Of a stretch of DNA of 6,101 bases, positions 5,531-6,101 are shown piece by piece (position 1 is the stretch's first letter; the number at the start of each line of letters is the position of its first letter). The notes under the pieces are model-generated. The model searched no databases. It worked only from the letters and a program-made list of their open reading frames with translations, and was not told where the DNA came from. Source of the DNA: Sphingomonas bacterium (GTDB lineage: Bacteria > Pseudomonadota > Alphaproteobacteria > Sphingomonadales > Sphingomonadaceae); the NCBI RefSeq assembly GCF_903643065.1, contig NZ_CAHJWX010000133.1, forward strand, positions 1 to 6,101, read 5' to 3'. The translations under genes and the position numbers were made by a program.

Positions 5531-6101
5531 GGCACGATCACCGTGTCGCCGCTCTCGATCTGCGGCAGGCCGGTCAGGTCGCGGTCGCTGGGATTGCCCT
5601 TGAGCACGTCCGACAGGCGCACCCTGACCACCGACAGGCCCTCGCCCACCCCGTTGCCCGACTTGCGCAGGATGCGGACGTTGCTCATGTCGGCGAACTC
5701 GGCCGGGCCGCCCGCCAGCGCAAGCGCCTCCAGCACATTGACATAGCGGCCGGTGGTGAACGCGCCAGGCGACTTCACCTTGCCCACGATCGAGAATTGC
5801 ATCCCGATCGCGTTCTTCACCGAGACGGTGACCTGCGGCACCGTGTCGCGGTAGCGCGGCTTCAGCCCGGTGACGATCTCTTCCTCGACGTCGCGCGGCA
5901 GCTTGTTGAGCGCGCTCACCTGGCCGACGAGCGGGAACGAGATGGTGCCGTCCGGCAGCACCTTGATGTCGCGGCTGAGGCGTTCCTCGCCCCAGACATA
6001 GATTTCCAGCTCGTCGCCCGGGTTGATCCGATAGGGGCGCGCCGCCGCGCCTTGCTGCCCCGCCGCGGCCTGACGCCCGGCCTGCGCCGTCGCGGGCCCC
6101 G
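5527..6101 (-). CDS. OPX polysaccharide export protein, Poly_export + SLBB (Wza/GelD-like; 5' partial)
   Basis: The frame stays open to the right edge, so the start and any signal peptide or lipobox lie outside; 190 residues are visible. A GTG codon at 5961-5959 is internal, since conserved sequence precedes it. Visible residues 1-20 are an Ala/Gln-rich linker. Residues 22-36 (PYRINPGDELEIYVW) begin the Poly_export domain, followed by VLPDGTISFPLVGQV (47-61) and the Val-rich strand QVTVSVKNA (about 89-97). An SLBB-type fold follows: FSIVGKVKSPGAF (102-114), then VLEALALAGGP (122-132) and NVRILRK. The protein ends at IESGDTVIVP, straight after the SLBB region. It therefore lacks the C-terminal amphipathic helix that forms the outer-membrane pore in Wza, making this a short OPX protein. 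It would form the periplasmic conduit between the PCP and the outer membrane. It is the first gene of the operon inside the window, and its stop overlaps the start of the beta-barrel gene. Confidence 0.93.
   Translation of the reverse strand, partial: GPATAQAGRQAAAGQQGAAARPYRINPGDELEIYVWGEERLSRDIKVLPDGTISFPLVGQVSALNKLPRDVEEEIVTGLKPRYRDTVPQVTVSVKNAIGMQFSIVGKVKSPGAFTTGRYVNVLEALALAGGPAEFADMSNVRILRKSGNGVGEGLSVVRVRLSDVLKGNPSDRDLTGLPQIESGDTVIVP

Noticed and set aside
4529..5746. Plus-strand open frame (405 codons) antisense to the beta-barrel and OPX genes
   Set aside because: Arg/Ala-rich shadow spanning two real genes, with no domain features.
5527..5961. OPX gene starting at the GTG at 5961-5959
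   Set aside because: The conserved Poly_export sequence (YRINPGDELEIYVW) continues upstream in the same frame to the window edge, so this codon is internal.

Overview
The window is high-GC DNA that reads like an alphaproteobacterium, most probably Sphingomonas or a close relative. The basis is the GC-rich third codon positions, frequent GTG and TTG starts, and an exopolysaccharide-export gene set in which the chain-length protein and the tyrosine kinase are separate polypeptides, as in the sphingan (gellan-type) producers. The taxonomic call is inference; no rRNA or marker gene is present.

Layout. Positions 2-652 (+) hold the 3' part of a gene for a periplasmic ClpP/crotonase-fold protein (COG3904-like), cut by the left edge. 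Positions 721-1782 (+) encode an unnamed membrane protein with about ten transmembrane helices and a clear Shine-Dalgarno. Positions 1783-1963 are a convergent intergenic region with inverted repeats but no gene. From 1964 to the right edge, everything lies on the minus strand as one compact operon. In transcription order it encodes an OPX polysaccharide-export protein (Poly_export plus SLBB domains, 5' end outside the window), an outer-membrane beta-barrel protein, a Wzz/PCP-type chain-length protein, and a BY-type tyrosine autokinase.

How the genes work together. The four minus-strand genes look like the trans-envelope export and length-control module of a Wzx/Wzy-type exopolysaccharide pathway. 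The kinase and the inner-membrane PCP would cycle through phosphorylation to control polymer length and flux. The OPX protein would form the periplasmic conduit, and the co-translated beta-barrel may supply the outer-membrane pore, because the OPX protein stops right after its SLBB region and lacks the C-terminal helix that makes the pore in Wza. The first three genes are joined by 4-bp stop/start overlaps (ATGA, then TTGA), and the kinase follows after 16 bp with its own Shine-Dalgarno and a GTG start. Glycosyltransferases, flippase and polymerase, if linked, lie beyond the right edge.

The operon ends at the kinase, and the two plus-strand genes on the left look unrelated to it. No mobile element, CRISPR array, tRNA or rRNA was seen. 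The most interesting point is the pairing of a short, pore-less OPX protein with a dedicated, translationally coupled beta-barrel.
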